64,000 bases of DNA from Calycina herbarum (taxonomy: Eukaryota > Ascomycota > Leotiomycetes > Helotiales > Pezizellaceae). This document shows positions 1 to 10,869 of this stretch, piece by piece (position 1 is the stretch's first letter; every line of letters starts with the position of its first letter). The stretch is taken from positions 124,001 to 188,000 of the forward strand of contig LLEY01000049.1 in the NCBI GenBank assembly GCA_001414485.1, written 5' to 3'. Below the pieces are notes generated by a model. The model was not told the DNA's origin. It made no database searches and was given only the letters and a program-made list of their open reading frames with translations. Both the position numbers and the translations under genes were made by a program.

Positions 1-1433
1 CTGAGCAATTCCATAAGAATGAAATAATAAAATTGGCAGATTTCAAGAAATTCCAATGGTGGATAGATCAGTGGATACCACCATTTGGGAAATTTGATCT
101 CAAACCAACAATGCAATCAGCAAGACACTGTTCGCATAATTCATCCACTCAAATGCAGTCTAGCGAGGTATTGTAGCAGGCGATCTCTGCATATTCAACA
201 CATGAAATCAGGCTTCAATTATTTGCCATTGTAAAAACCAGGAGACTGGCTGAATATAAGATAATCTGATAAGCCTAACTACAACGCTGCCGCAATCACA
301 CCGTCGTATCTGTCTGTTTTGTAATTAGAACGTAGTTTAGAACGTAGTCCCGAGACAACGTGAGCAAATTATTGCTTCATTTTCTTAATAATATGTTGAA
401 CCATCAAAATAACCCAGCAGGTAAACCTGGCGGTTTCTGAAAGGATACAAATAAAGCAAGAAAATAAACAGGATGAGTCCTTTAGGATGAGAAGCGCATA
501 TTTTCTAAGTGGGTGTTATTCTTTTACAAAGTCCAGCTGGTTGGTTTCGGCGAAGAAGAAGCGAGTGCAAAAAAGGCCCTAGAGTGCCGCGCAGGTAATC
601 GTTGAAAGTTTGGACGCTGGATGCTTGCTTCCCGCTTTTGAGCCTTGAAAGTGATAATTGAATTGGGGCTTCTTTTTATTATACCACTTTTATTGCTTTT
701 TTTCTCGATTATGACCACGACTCTACCATCTGTTCTCTAGCGATGTGGATTTGGGCGTGGTTGAGAAAGAAGAAATTATTTCCCTTCGAATGGTCTTCTG
801 TTTTAAAATTTCGTACAAGATGTAAGCGAACAGGGGTTTCGATTCAACTTGTTGAACTGAAGCCCCTGTCTCTCGCGACTACGGCCTAGCTGGTAAAATT
901 GGCAATGAAGCACGCTGTACAATCCCAGTGCTCATTTGACTTACCACACTTCCACGTATCTGCGGACGGGATCGTGTCGATTATTGTGACAAATTGCTAG
1001 ATTGTGAGCCTTATGATTCCCCGAAAGATCGAGTACGATTTCGACTACCTTGGAAGAATTTACTGAGAACGGGCAAGTAGACTCAAGGTTTTTCTGAGTA
1101 GTGCTACATATCTTATGTGTACAACCCCCTACTGACAGGTGCCATTTAATTGATGCTGAAAATACTATTCATAATTCTATCACGTGATAGACATGACCCC
1201 CCCCCACGGATAGAATAAGAAAGTCATGCAACAGATTGATAGGGAAGAAAGAATCGAAATAGAACATTCCTTTATAGCATGAATGGCAGGAGTAATTATA
1301 ACTTCTGGTAAAACAAAAAGGCACGTGCTGCCGGGCCGGTATATATATTGTCCGGGCTTATCATCCAAATTAATCAAACCCCCCGCTCTACAAACTATCT
1401 CGAAGCCGTGTACAACAAATCCCAGGATACGCA
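1..1433. other. Intergenic, upstream of HET gene
   Basis: No supported gene. Reading frames here are short and lack protein-like texture. The one clear structure is a perfect 14-bp palindrome, CTATCACGTGATAG, at 1177-1190. It is centred on a CACGTG E-box about 245 bp upstream of the HET start codon and could be a bHLH or bZIP binding site (inference). Confidence 0.5.
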
Positions 1434-4103
1434 ATGCGACTATTAAACTCATTAACGTGCGAGCTTGGTGAGTTTGCCGATACCGCAATTCCACCCTATG
1501 CTATTATATCACACATATATGAAGATGAAGAGAGGTCTCTCGTGGAAGCGTCTATTTTGGACCTTCAAGACCCATCCATCCTCGGAAAACCATATTTCGA
1601 AAAGATCAAGAGTTGCTGTCGTCAAGCGCAGCGGGATAGTATAGAGTGGGTCTGGATTGATACCTGCTGCCTCGATAGGTCGAATAAGGAAGAACTTCAC
1701 GAAACAATCAATTCATCTTACAGGGTGCTTGAAGACGCCGCCATCTGCTATGCTTATCTTTCCGATGTTTCCAGCACTGAAATGCAATCTACTCTTGAAA
1801 ATAGTGTCTACTTCAAGCGGAAATGGACTTTGCAGGAGCTTGTGGCACCTCGCGTGGTTAAGTTTTTTGCCAAAGATTGGGTGTTCATTGGGACACGAAG
1901 TATTTTGCATAACATCATCTCGAAAACCACTGGGATTCAATCAGCAGTGTTGACGGGCGAAAAGAAACCGAAACAATGCCATGTGTCGGAGAGAATGACT
2001 TGGGCTTCAAATCGAGTAACTACAAGAGTAGAAGACGAGGCTTATTCCATCATGGGGCTATTTGATATCACGATGCCCATATTATACGGCGAAGGGAGTC
2101 GGGCATTTCGGCGTCTCCAGGACAAAATCAGAAAGACTCATTACCCGTCAATTCTTGATACGGCAAGAACTGGCATGCGTCTGCTATCTACGAAGTCAGA
2201 GCCTCTACAGATTCGAAGCTTCTTTGGCGGTGATAGTCCTGAATATGCCATACTTTCCCATACTTGGGGCTCACCAGATGATGAAGTGTCTTTTTCAGAC
2301 GTGTGCCAAGGCAAAGCAGAAAGCAAGAAGCTCTACGAAAAGGTCAGGAAGAGTTGCGATTTGGCAGCCAGTCACGGCTTCGAATATATTTGGATCGACA
2401 CTTGCTGCATCGATAAAAGTAGTAGCGCTGAACTTCAGGAAGCAATCTGTTCTATGTATAGATGGTACAAAAACGCTCGGATTTGTTATGTTTACCTCGA
2501 AGATATTCTGACGCTAGCGGTTCCGGTGGAGAACGTTAATCTTTGGAACAGCAGGTGGTTTACGAGGGGGTGGACTTTACGTGAGTAATCCCAAAAAATG
2601 ACACCAGAGGGGCGTAGGTATTTGTGGCGGAGATCAATGTTTGTTTTCCTATTATACGAACGATTTGGTAGAATGACAAAGTCTAAATGCTTATTATTCG
2701 AAATCAACTCGCACAATATCTTATGTTGTGCGAAGTGTTTTGGCATAATTAGTGATTCTACGAGAGAATCTAGTACAATGCTTCTACTAACCGCCACGAA
2801 TTGTATACCCACTAGTGAGGGGTTGGTAGGAAAACAAGAGAAAGGAATAGCACTAATAATTTTTGTAGAAGAGCTTATTGCCCCTACTTTTATCGAATTC
2901 TACGACGAACATTGGAACGAGATCGGAACAAAATTGAGTCTCTGTGACCAGATTTCGGGGGTCACTGGCATTGACCCTGCCGTATTGCGTGGGTCTGACC
3001 CCACCAAGCATTCTATTGCAGAACGAATGTCTTGGGCTGCTTCGAGATCGACCACACGCGTTGAAGATACTGCATACTGTCTATTGGGATTGTTTGATGT
3101 TTTCATACCTATGCTTTATGGCGAAGGTAGTCGTGCATTCATTCGATTGCAAGAAGAATTGATGATGAAGCACTCCGAAGACTACACGATTTTTGCGTGG
3201 AAAGCTTCCTTTATAAGTGGTAAACATCGTGGGATCTTGGCCCATTCTCCTGACGAGTTTCTAGGAAGCAGAATGTTTACATCTGGGGGCTACGATGAAT
3301 TTTATGAGCCTGAGAATCCTCCCACGCTAACCAGCAGGGGGTTACTGATCGAGGTACCCCTTCTGGAACACCTCGCTAATAATAGATACCTGGCGTGGGT
3401 GGGCTCCGCACAGAACGACACCAAACTTTGTATCTGGCTGCAGAGTCTACCATCCAGAAGACAAACCTTCGTGAGAATCGACCCAGGTCACTTAGAGTTA
3501 TTGCCAGGAAAAGATTGCCATCCATTTAATAAGAGGCGCATATATGTATTGCCATCTGGGACAATGAGCGATGACGAAACTTTCGAGGGCGACGACACAA
3601 GGTCTGGCATGATACTTGTGAATCTCCCACAAAGTTGTGAGATTCGGCTATTGTCTCAATCTGACAATGTTGTGTGGACTAGCGGCTCGAGGGAATTGTT
3701 GTATTCATACGAAAGGGAAAGTTGTTTATTAGCAACCCACATATTGAGAAAGGGCGACGATTCATTTTTCGTTATGATTGGGTTTCATAACCATCTGCCA
3801 TGGTGCTCTGTTGCCTCCATGAAAAAGCTTGGATACTCAAGCTACGAACTACCAGCAATCTCCCAGAATCTATTCAACAATGAGCAATGGCTTTCAAAAC
3901 AAACAGACAGGTCGTCAGCAAGCCTACCCAATGGATCGACTGTCACGGCTGCGTTTAGAATTTCCGTTCCGACTACGACAAACCCCAATGTGTTTAATCT
4001 TCTGTTCCGCTGGACTCACCTGCATCTAGAGCACCGTTTGGTTTCTGCGCCGAAATCATTTACTGAATCTTTCTTTCAGGCTCTGTTGATCAATCGCCCA
4101 TAA
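1434..4103 (+). CDS. Tandem HET-domain (heterokaryon incompatibility) protein
   Basis: Two exons, 1434-2580 and 2869-4103, give 793 residues. The 288-nt intron (GTGAGT donor, CTAAT branch region, TTTTGTAG acceptor) is fixed by the HET signature: splicing joins ...GWTL to QELIAP through a split CAA codon. HET domains act in non-self recognition, usually triggering cell death after fusion of incompatible hyphae. The protein holds two complete HET units in a row. Unit 1 starts at residue 1, has WIDTCC and KWTLQELVAP, and ends with TRVEDEAY...YGEGSRAF. Unit 2 restarts at Met248 with MRLLSTK...YAILSHTWG, WIDTCC, GWTLQELIAP and TRVEDTAY...YGEGSRAF. A roughly 300-residue tail of the type usually found behind HET domains follows. 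In unit 1 the usual SHTWG reads SHIYE, so that unit may be altered. No NACHT, WD or ankyrin partner is visible. Family call is strong; the partner allele is unknown. Confidence 0.9.
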
Positions 4104-5222
4104 AGTGGCACGTCTCACCTTCGAAGGCAGTCTTACACCTCCACACTACACTACCACCGGCTTGAATGCGATTTATCTTGTGATTTTGTCAGTGAGTTGA
4201 GGGAGTTTAGAAAGCTTTCTTGAGGAAGTGGTTGATGATTTGGATACATCCCTAACTCTTCTAAAACAATAAAGATTCTTTGAACCCTGTAGGACAATCG
4301 AATTGATTCTCCGTGTCTTGGTCGAACAATTAACAAAGCGGCGTAGAAGTACTTTGCTCTTGACCCGTTACAAATTTCTAGGTGCAGGTGGGGTGTTTTA
4401 TGAGGCCCATTTCGTTTTTTTGTTGAGTATATCACACTCTTTCCATGGCTTGGAATAGATGGATTGATTTTTTATTTTTATTTTTTCCCTTTGTTGGAAA
4501 AGGGGGACCTGTGGTTGTATTTTAATTTCTAGTTATCACTATTTTGAGTTATATACGTCGGTGAAGGCACCTGTAAGCCCGGAAATATTTTAATCGTGCC
4601 CCAGCATTTAGTGTATGCTGTTTAGCGAGCTGTTTAAATACTTTTTGATGGCTTGTCGGACGCCGCTGTTTAATGTGAGATTAGTTTTGCACTTATGCGG
4701 CATCGATGCCTGCTGTGGAAACCTAGCTCGAAGCTCATTTGCTGTGTCTCAGAGGAGATATACAGAATTGAAATGTGGTAACCTCATATCACTTATGAAT
4801 TTTGAACCTATCATGCCAATCGTTGTCCAAATAAAGCTGCAAGGAAGACTTATGGTCACTCAACTGACATCTCCACCACCCGTTCATAAACACCAATATA
4901 AACACCAACACTTTCCCAGATTCCCAGTGACATAGTGGTTCTCCTAGAGGTTTGGCGATTGGTTCTGACAGCATGATAGAGTTGTAATTGGAAACTCCCA
5001 TTTTCCAGCTTCACTCCTCGAACACTTCTTCCCCGACCGGGAAAACTGTTCAAACTTGTCTTTGGGTTTGCATGCATGCATGAACCCGGGGGCCACACGC
5101 CATATGCAGCCTTCACCCAGAGTAGTCATCTCTCCACTGTTATCGTATTCGATAAATTCGAAAAGTGAATCCAACACCATAGGAATCCGGCGATTATAAA
5201 CAAGATACGGGTAGCATTTGTC
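4104..5222. other. Intergenic with a coding-like fragment near its right end
   Basis: No complete gene is supported. On the minus strand at about 4944-5222 there is an open frame with protein-like composition (contains KCYPYLVYNRRIPMVLDSL and EGCIWRVAPGFMHAC). The same frame continues without a stop on the far side of the adjacent TIR element, from 5657 to about 5740. This looks like a decayed gene fragment split by that element. I do not recognise the family. Confidence 0.35.
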
Positions 5223-5656
5223 GGGATCGATTATTTGGGCCGTAGGTCGTATAGAGTTATGCACAAGTGCTTCACACCACCCCCCACTAACCCATGCCAG
5301 TTAGTACGTTCACTAATACAACACTTCGGTCAATAGTCGTACATACTAAAGTCGACTTGCATTTATTATATAATCTACGCACCTATTAAATTAACTATAA
5401 TTATTACAAACCATAACGCGTTTAAATTTTAAAAGAAATAATATAATCGCAGTTTAGATCTTTTAAAGTAACGATGTATTAACTAATAAATATAAAAGGG
5501 TGTTGGGTTAAGAAGTTATAATACACCCATTACAAAGTTATAGCTACATACTTAGTATAAGTATTTAAGCAACGATTACCGTAGCTAACCCACTCCCAAG
5601 CATGCTTTGGACCAATCAGGGACTCTATACGACCTACGGCCCAAATAATCGATCCC
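5223..5656. mobile_element. Non-autonomous TIR element (MITE), 434 bp
   Basis: Bounded by a perfect 35-bp terminal inverted repeat: 5223-5257 (begins GGGATCGATTATTTGGGCCG) is the exact reverse complement of 5622-5656. The flanks carry a near-identical 8-mer in direct orientation, CATTTGTC at 5215-5222 and TATTTGTC at 5657-5664 (7 of 8), consistent with an 8-bp target-site duplication as made by hAT transposases. The interior is AT-rich and has no transposase frame, so it must have been moved in trans. Perfect TIRs suggest a fairly young insertion. The hAT assignment rests only on the duplication length. Confidence 0.8.
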
Positions 5657-6245
5657 TATTTGTCAACCCCCTGGATAATAACCGTGCATAAATATGCCCA
5701 GAAAGGCAAAATAAGGACTGCACGGACGTGGTTAGTAGAACTCTAGATCGCAGGAGCTCACTAGAGTTCTCTTAGTACTTGGGATTGCAGATCTCGTTTT
5801 TAACAGCACCCCCAAAATCGAAAGGGAGTCGAGGATTCCTAAGCGAGACGCCTTCGGAAAGTCCAAAATTGAGGCATGAGAATCTTAATTTTTCACGGTT
5901 AGAAACGGGTTATAGAGGTCATTGTTTCAGCAAAACAACCTAAAAATCCAACGAAAGATAGGATGTATGGTACTGCTACGTGAGGTAGAATTTCTACTTC
6001 GAAAGTATGAAGTTAACATAAGCAATGACGCAACATAAATTTCTTAAAATACAAAAATGAACTCAAAAAGGCAAAATATAACAGACAAAAGATAAAAGAC
6101 ATAAGAGAAACCACCCCCAAGTCACAAGTGCCTGAACATGAATTGGCTTGGAATACAATCAGCACACTGGAACTAAATTTCTCCTTTTTAGTCTTTTCAA
6201 AATATTGAAGACTGCTTACATAGGATATTGAAGTAGCCAGAAACT
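5657..6245. other. Intergenic between MITE and small Ser-rich gene
   Basis: Holds the short continuation of the coding-like fragment described left of the element (minus strand, to about 5740) and then A/T-rich sequence. I see no gene, RNA or repeat that I can support in 5750-6245; part of it is presumably the 3' region of the small minus-strand gene that ends at 6246. Confidence 0.4.
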
Positions 6246-6625
6246 TCACCACACTTCGACCACGAACTCTTGTTCCCTTGTTGCATCTGTATATGTATCC
6301 GACCAAGAGCCCACCCCAGTGAGAGCTTCTTCTTGACTCATTTGTGGATTTGTATCGGAGGTTTCAATAGAATTTGAGTCGGTGGTTGAGGAGCTGGTTG
6401 AAGATGACATAGATGAACTCTTATCTTTGGGCGAGACATGTGAACTGGAAGTATGGGACTTTGATGACTTTGATGACTTGAGAGGATTGGATTGCTTGGT
6501 TGTTCTGTGGTAAAAAATCACTATGTGTTAGTTTGTGCTTGTAAAATGACGGAAATCGTACGAAGAGAGGTTTGTGTAACGTACCTTTGGGAGGCTTTGG
6601 TGGAGTTCGAGGTATGAGAGGCCAT
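6246..6625 (-). CDS. Small Ser/Lys-rich protein, QEEALxGVGSWS family, copy 1
   Basis: Two exons, 6625-6585 and 6504-6246, encode 99 residues. The 80-nt intron starts GTACGT, ends ACCACAG and interrupts an AGA codon in phase 2. The N-terminal two thirds is almost all Ser, Thr, Lys and Asp (KSSKSSKS, SSSMSSSTSSST) and should be disordered. The C-terminal 30 residues are ordered in composition: MSQEEALTGVGSWSDTYTDA followed by TREQEFVVEVW. Two other genes in this window (10457-10869 and 28486-28851) share this C-terminus and the intron phase, which is the main evidence that this is a real gene. A TATATA box lies about 110 bp upstream of the ATG (6735-6740). No signal peptide or membrane segment. 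Function unknown; not a family I recognise. Confidence 0.75.
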
Positions 6626-7410
6626 ATTTTCCTGATCTTAGTGGATTTTGTAGAGTGAGAAGACTTGTTTATTTCAGTTGGAAGTGGATCGAGATAAGAG
6701 CTGATGCACTAATTGTGAGGTGGGAATTGGAAATTATATAGAAGAGAAACATGAGAGTATTGCTCTCAAGTGGCTCAAGGCTTGGTCATTTCGGACGTCC
6801 AAAAATAAATACTAAATTCGAGCTCTCGTCCATGGCGGGTTGAAATGCACACCATACAGACATATCGAAGTTCGGTGTACAAAAAGAGAAAAAGAGTCAC
6901 TTGGTTATGGGTAGGTCAACCCTGACATCAAAAGCGTAACGAACATCATACTTTGGCGCGTCCTCATCGCATCCTGTTTAACTGGTGCATACGTATGCAC
7001 ATGCACATGCATAGCTTCTTGGCTCGCCTCGATGCCCTTGACGGCCACTTAAACGTTTCCAGCTGCACTTTCCCCCCTTTCTACAACGTGATAGAAAGGG
7101 GGAAAAGTGTAGCCAGTGAAGCCTCTCTCTGCAAGGAACAAAACAATCTTTCCCACTCTTGCTTCAGTCTAAGAAACCATATCTCTAAGGTTCGGTGCTC
7201 ATCCCTACCCGGGAGAGAAAGGGGCAAAATCATATGCCACACTAATTTCTTCGTCCTACACTTAGCAATATATTTCAATGTAATAGCCATAATTTGACGA
7301 ATTTTTGAACCAAACCAACAAACACTGTAGTTGAGAGAGGGTTAACATCGACTCGCTAAATTAAGAATAATCCCTCCGCATGCCCGTGGTCGCCTGTGGT
7401 GTCAGATGGC

Positions 7411-7458
7411 GGAGGATGCGGGACATGGAGGATGCGGAATGTGGAGGATGCGGAACAT
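7411..7458. repeat. Tandem repeat, three 16-bp units
   Basis: Three consecutive 16-mers, each beginning GGAGGATGCGG and ending ACAT, AATGT or ACAT (7411-7426, 7427-7442, 7443-7458). No coding context. Likely a simple minisatellite. Confidence 0.7.
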
Positions 7459-9980
7459 GGGACGCGCCGGTCAGCCAGCGCCCCGTGGACTTCCTTTGGA
7501 CACCGTTGGACAAAATAAATAAATGGCAGTAGTTAGCGACCCTATGAAAACCGGCAAGCGGGATAAGTCAACGTAGAAAAATCGCAAAATATCAGAAAAA
7601 TACAAGTAGATTCAGAGTGTGCTAATTAACCAGACAATCGAGTATGTAAAGTTTTTATTTGGTTTGCGTTGATTTTTGCACGTTGCAGGCTATCCCAGGT
7701 CAGCCTATTTACTTATCCTGTCAACCGCCGCGAGTCTGGTGTTCAGCAGGCATGTGCATCGTTCGCGGGTCGCGACCTAGGACCACCAAAAATTCCATAG
7801 GTTGGATCCAGTAAACTCCATCCGTCAACTTCACAGATTCAGTACTCACGCCCCAAATAGATGTTTCTTTTTGGTAAAATCTATATATAAACACATGTGT
7901 CCAAAATCGTACGGAGATAGCCTTCTCTCCTCCTCAGGGCCGGTCATACCACATGTTACTTTTAATCCTCGCTTACTTCCCAAAAAATTTCTATCACATG
8001 TAAAAATGAGCTCTCCCCAAGTTTACAAGAGTGGATTTATCATTTACCTGGCTTTCCATTTAAGTAACTCAAACACACAATTACTCACAAGGTACGCAAA
8101 GGAAAAAAGTCCCAAAAATAATAAATTGTGCGAGATACTCTTAATCCTTTCGCCTATGCCCTTTAGCCCCAATTCATCCAACACTCATCAACACTCCCAT
8201 TTCACGCACCACCAAACCACTAAAGCAAAATTGAAATGAGAAAAACAGACTTCTAAGAATAGCACACCTTATAAAACAACCAAAAACCCGAAGAAAACTC
8301 ACCTCCTTCTAAAAGAGAAGTAAAAAAAGAAAAACATACTGAATACATTGCTTAGGGGAAAGAATTCCGCCAAAATGCTATTGAACAGACCGAAATAGTA
8401 ACATCGAGCCTACTTTAAAAATAGTAAACGTGACTTCCAGTAAGCAGTGTCCAAAGAAACAACCTCTCTATTCAATTCTAAAGGTTCTATCTAATCGCTG
8501 AATCCCTTATTATCTCTAATCTCCTCACTTATAATCGCTTATAAAGTCCTCTTCACTATATTCGGCTCTTTTCGCTTCCGCTATATATTATTTATAAAGA
8601 CAGGCTGAAAGTAAAAGAAAGTGTTGAATATTTAGAAGTTCGAGTAATTTATCTTTACCTAGAGTTAGAACTAGTGTTATTCTAACAAAGAACTTTACAG
8701 TTTTTAAACTGTTCTTTTATAGCTTGTGTAAATCAAAGATTTCAAGAGGACGTGAACATTAGTCAAAACCTATAACCTTCTCATTATATATCAAGGAGGA
8801 GAATAGGTAAAACTGGATATCAGCGGAAGAAAAGAGCGGAACAAGGGATTTGGTTTATCCGATCCGGAATCGCACTAAGAATTCTGAACAACGTAGACGT
8901 TAAAAGGTATTATATGATACTACTAACCAACATCCAAGTGGATGCAATAGAGGAGGGGTCAGATCATATCATTATTTGAGCAAGGTGAGGGTTGCTGCCA
9001 CCTCGTATAAAATGGCAGCAGGCTGGCATTATACGACTATTAGTGTAAGGAGGCCCCAAATTCAGTACTGCGCAAATTGCTGCCATCTTATACCTGGATC
9101 ATGCCCCTCAACGTCGTTTTGTATGCACTGCCAATTTATTCAGTTATTCTAAGTGTGTTTATTCCACCATACTGTTTTATTCGTGGTCGTTGGTCGCAAT
9201 CACCACCATCAAGTTAGTAAAGTAATAGAGTAGAGGGGAGTAAAGTACGAGATCTACTCGTTAGCTTTGTAGCTCATCCGAGCGAAGCAGGCTACCCACC
9301 CACTTTGGGAACTGTTCCGACAAACATGTAGTCGGACCGAGCTATTCAGATTAGCTGCGACTCGCCACAATGGAAGAAGGGAAAAAACCGTCGACAATTC
9401 GAGTAAAAAAGTCTGGAAGTGTGCTACCCAAGACTCAGCAAGGCGAATGTGCTCATAATCAATGTCCCTGACGAGATTTCACTTTCGATTTTACTAATGC
9501 CGTACGCTCAAACGTACTCAGTAGCGCCAAAGTTGCAAATTATGAAAATCCGCTTGAAACAATTACAATGTTACGGTTGAAGATTGTTGCAGCTAGAATA
9601 TATTTATGCATTACCTTATACCTCACTTAGGTTATGATAAGCCTCGAAGAAATCAACAACATTGGTTTCTACCGGTATATATTGCTCTTAGCCTAAGTAT
9701 TTACTTTAATAACATGGTGTATTGTGATCTAAACTTCAGATACCTGTTTCCTCTCATCTTAGAAGTGAAGAGGTATGGGGGTTATTTGACGAACTATTAT
9801 AAACGAAAGGGGGGATAGGGCCTAAGTGAAGTAGGTAAAGCCAAACAAACTATAATAAGCTTATGATCTGGATCGAAGAAAATGAGTACGGCTGGAGCAG
9901 AAAGTAAGAGAAGTGGGGTTTACTCTGTGAACACACACTTCTACTTCAATTATACGAGACGGTCAAGGGTAGTTGAAAGT

Positions 9981-10048
9981 ATTGTTTCAGAGGATTTAGG
10001 AGAATAAGAAACTTAGTTCCTTGATTCTCCTAAATCCTCTAGAACAAT
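9981..10048. repeat. Foldback, about 32-bp arms with a very small loop
   Basis: The left arm 9981-10012 (ATTGTTTCAGAGGATTTAGG onward) pairs with the right arm ending at 10048, whose reverse complement starts ATTGTTCTAGAGGATTTAGG. There are a few mismatches and almost no spacer. It could form a strong hairpin in DNA or RNA. It may be a minimal foldback element or a folded-over repeat end. No adjacent gene needs it as a terminator. Confidence 0.65.
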
Positions 10049-10456
10049 ATTTTCGTTTACTGGAGATCTACTCAAATAATAAAGAATGGGTTCGTAGAGT
10101 AATGAATGCTCACTTCTCTGAAGTTTCACTTGATAAAACAAGAAAGGAAATGTAAAGCAGCTCAACATTGTGAGAGTTGGATTGCCACCAGATGTTCTTA
10201 AGATTCCCAAAAGGACACAAGTAATAAAGTAGTATAGAAGTAGCATAATTTGGGTAAAGTGTATCCGAAAGCTGGATTCCGAGCACCCCAAAAAGCAAAA
10301 AGCGAGCTCCCTCTTTGAACCTGTGACTGATCTTGGACATGGTCTATAATGTGATTAACTGTATATTCTCGCTTCTTTGAAAACTGCACTAGAATGGAAA
10401 CTTACCAAATCCTCTCGATGAGATTGCCATGTGGTAGGGAACAATTAGTATTCCCA

Positions 10457-10869
10457 TCATTCAACAACAACTTCTTCTTCCCTTACAGCCTCTGTATATC
10501 CTTCCGACCAGGACCCCACCCCCGTTAGGGCTTCTTCTTGAGTCATTTGTACATGCTCTTCAGCAGACGAGGAGGTTGAGTCGGATGTTGAGACTTTGGT
10601 CGAAGAGCTCTTAACCGATGTGGAAGACTTAGCAGACTCCGAAGACTTTGAAGACTTGTTGTACTTGTTGGACTTGTTGGACTTGTTGGACTTGTTGGAC
10701 TTGTTGGACTTGTTGGACTTGTTGGAATCGTGGGAATTGTGGGACTTGTTCGTCCTATTTAGACACGAAGAAGATAACTGTTAGTATTGGTTCAAGAAAC
10801 TAGAAGGAAATGTGGGGGAGAAGTCTGTGTTACTTACTTCTGAGAAGACTTCGAGGATTGAGACGTCAT
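10457..10869 (-). CDS. Small Ser/Lys-rich protein, QEEALxGVGSWS family, copy 2
   Basis: Two exons, 10869-10838 and 10754-10457, encode 109 residues. The intron (83 nt) has a GTAAGT donor, a TACTAAC branch point and a TAG acceptor, in phase 2 within a Lys codon as in the third copy. The protein starts MTSQSSKSSQKTNKSHNSHD, then carries an eight-unit Asn-Lys-Ser-type tripeptide run encoded by a 9-bp minisatellite (10656-10727), then a Ser/Thr-rich stretch. It ends MTQEEALTGVGSWSEGYTEA followed by VREEEVVVE. The C-terminus matches copies 1 and 3 closely, while the repeat-bearing middle differs, so selection appears to act on the C-terminal 30 residues. A TATATA sequence sits about 107 bp upstream (near 10976). 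No known domain; function unknown. Confidence 0.75.
10656..10727. repeat. 9-bp minisatellite within coding sequence
   Basis: Eight consecutive 9-mers, TTGTTGTAC then six perfect TTGTTGGAC then TTGTTGGAA (plus-strand sense). On the coding strand each unit reads as a Lys-Ser-Asn tripeptide, so copy-number change would lengthen or shorten the protein without a frameshift. This is the fastest-evolving part of the small family gene. Confidence 0.9.

Larger units (their letters stand above)
6626..10456. other. Long gene-poor interval
   Basis: No gene is supported over about 3.8 kb. It holds a 16-bp tandem repeat (7411-7458), an imperfect inverted repeat around 7063-7110 (CTTTCCCCCC against GGGGGAAAAG), an AT-rich stretch at about 8480-8720 rich in TA steps, and a 68-bp foldback (9981-10048). 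A frame at 7802-8239 could encode up to about 145 residues but starts at a non-ATG codon and resembles no protein. The segment at 6863-6890 resembles 11091-11118 (shared AGTTCGGTG and ACAAAAA); both lie 225-240 bp upstream of the two nearest Ser-rich family genes. Confidence 0.45.

Noticed and set aside
7411..7458. CRISPR-like array
   Set aside because: Repeats are contiguous without spacers and the DNA is fungal nuclear.
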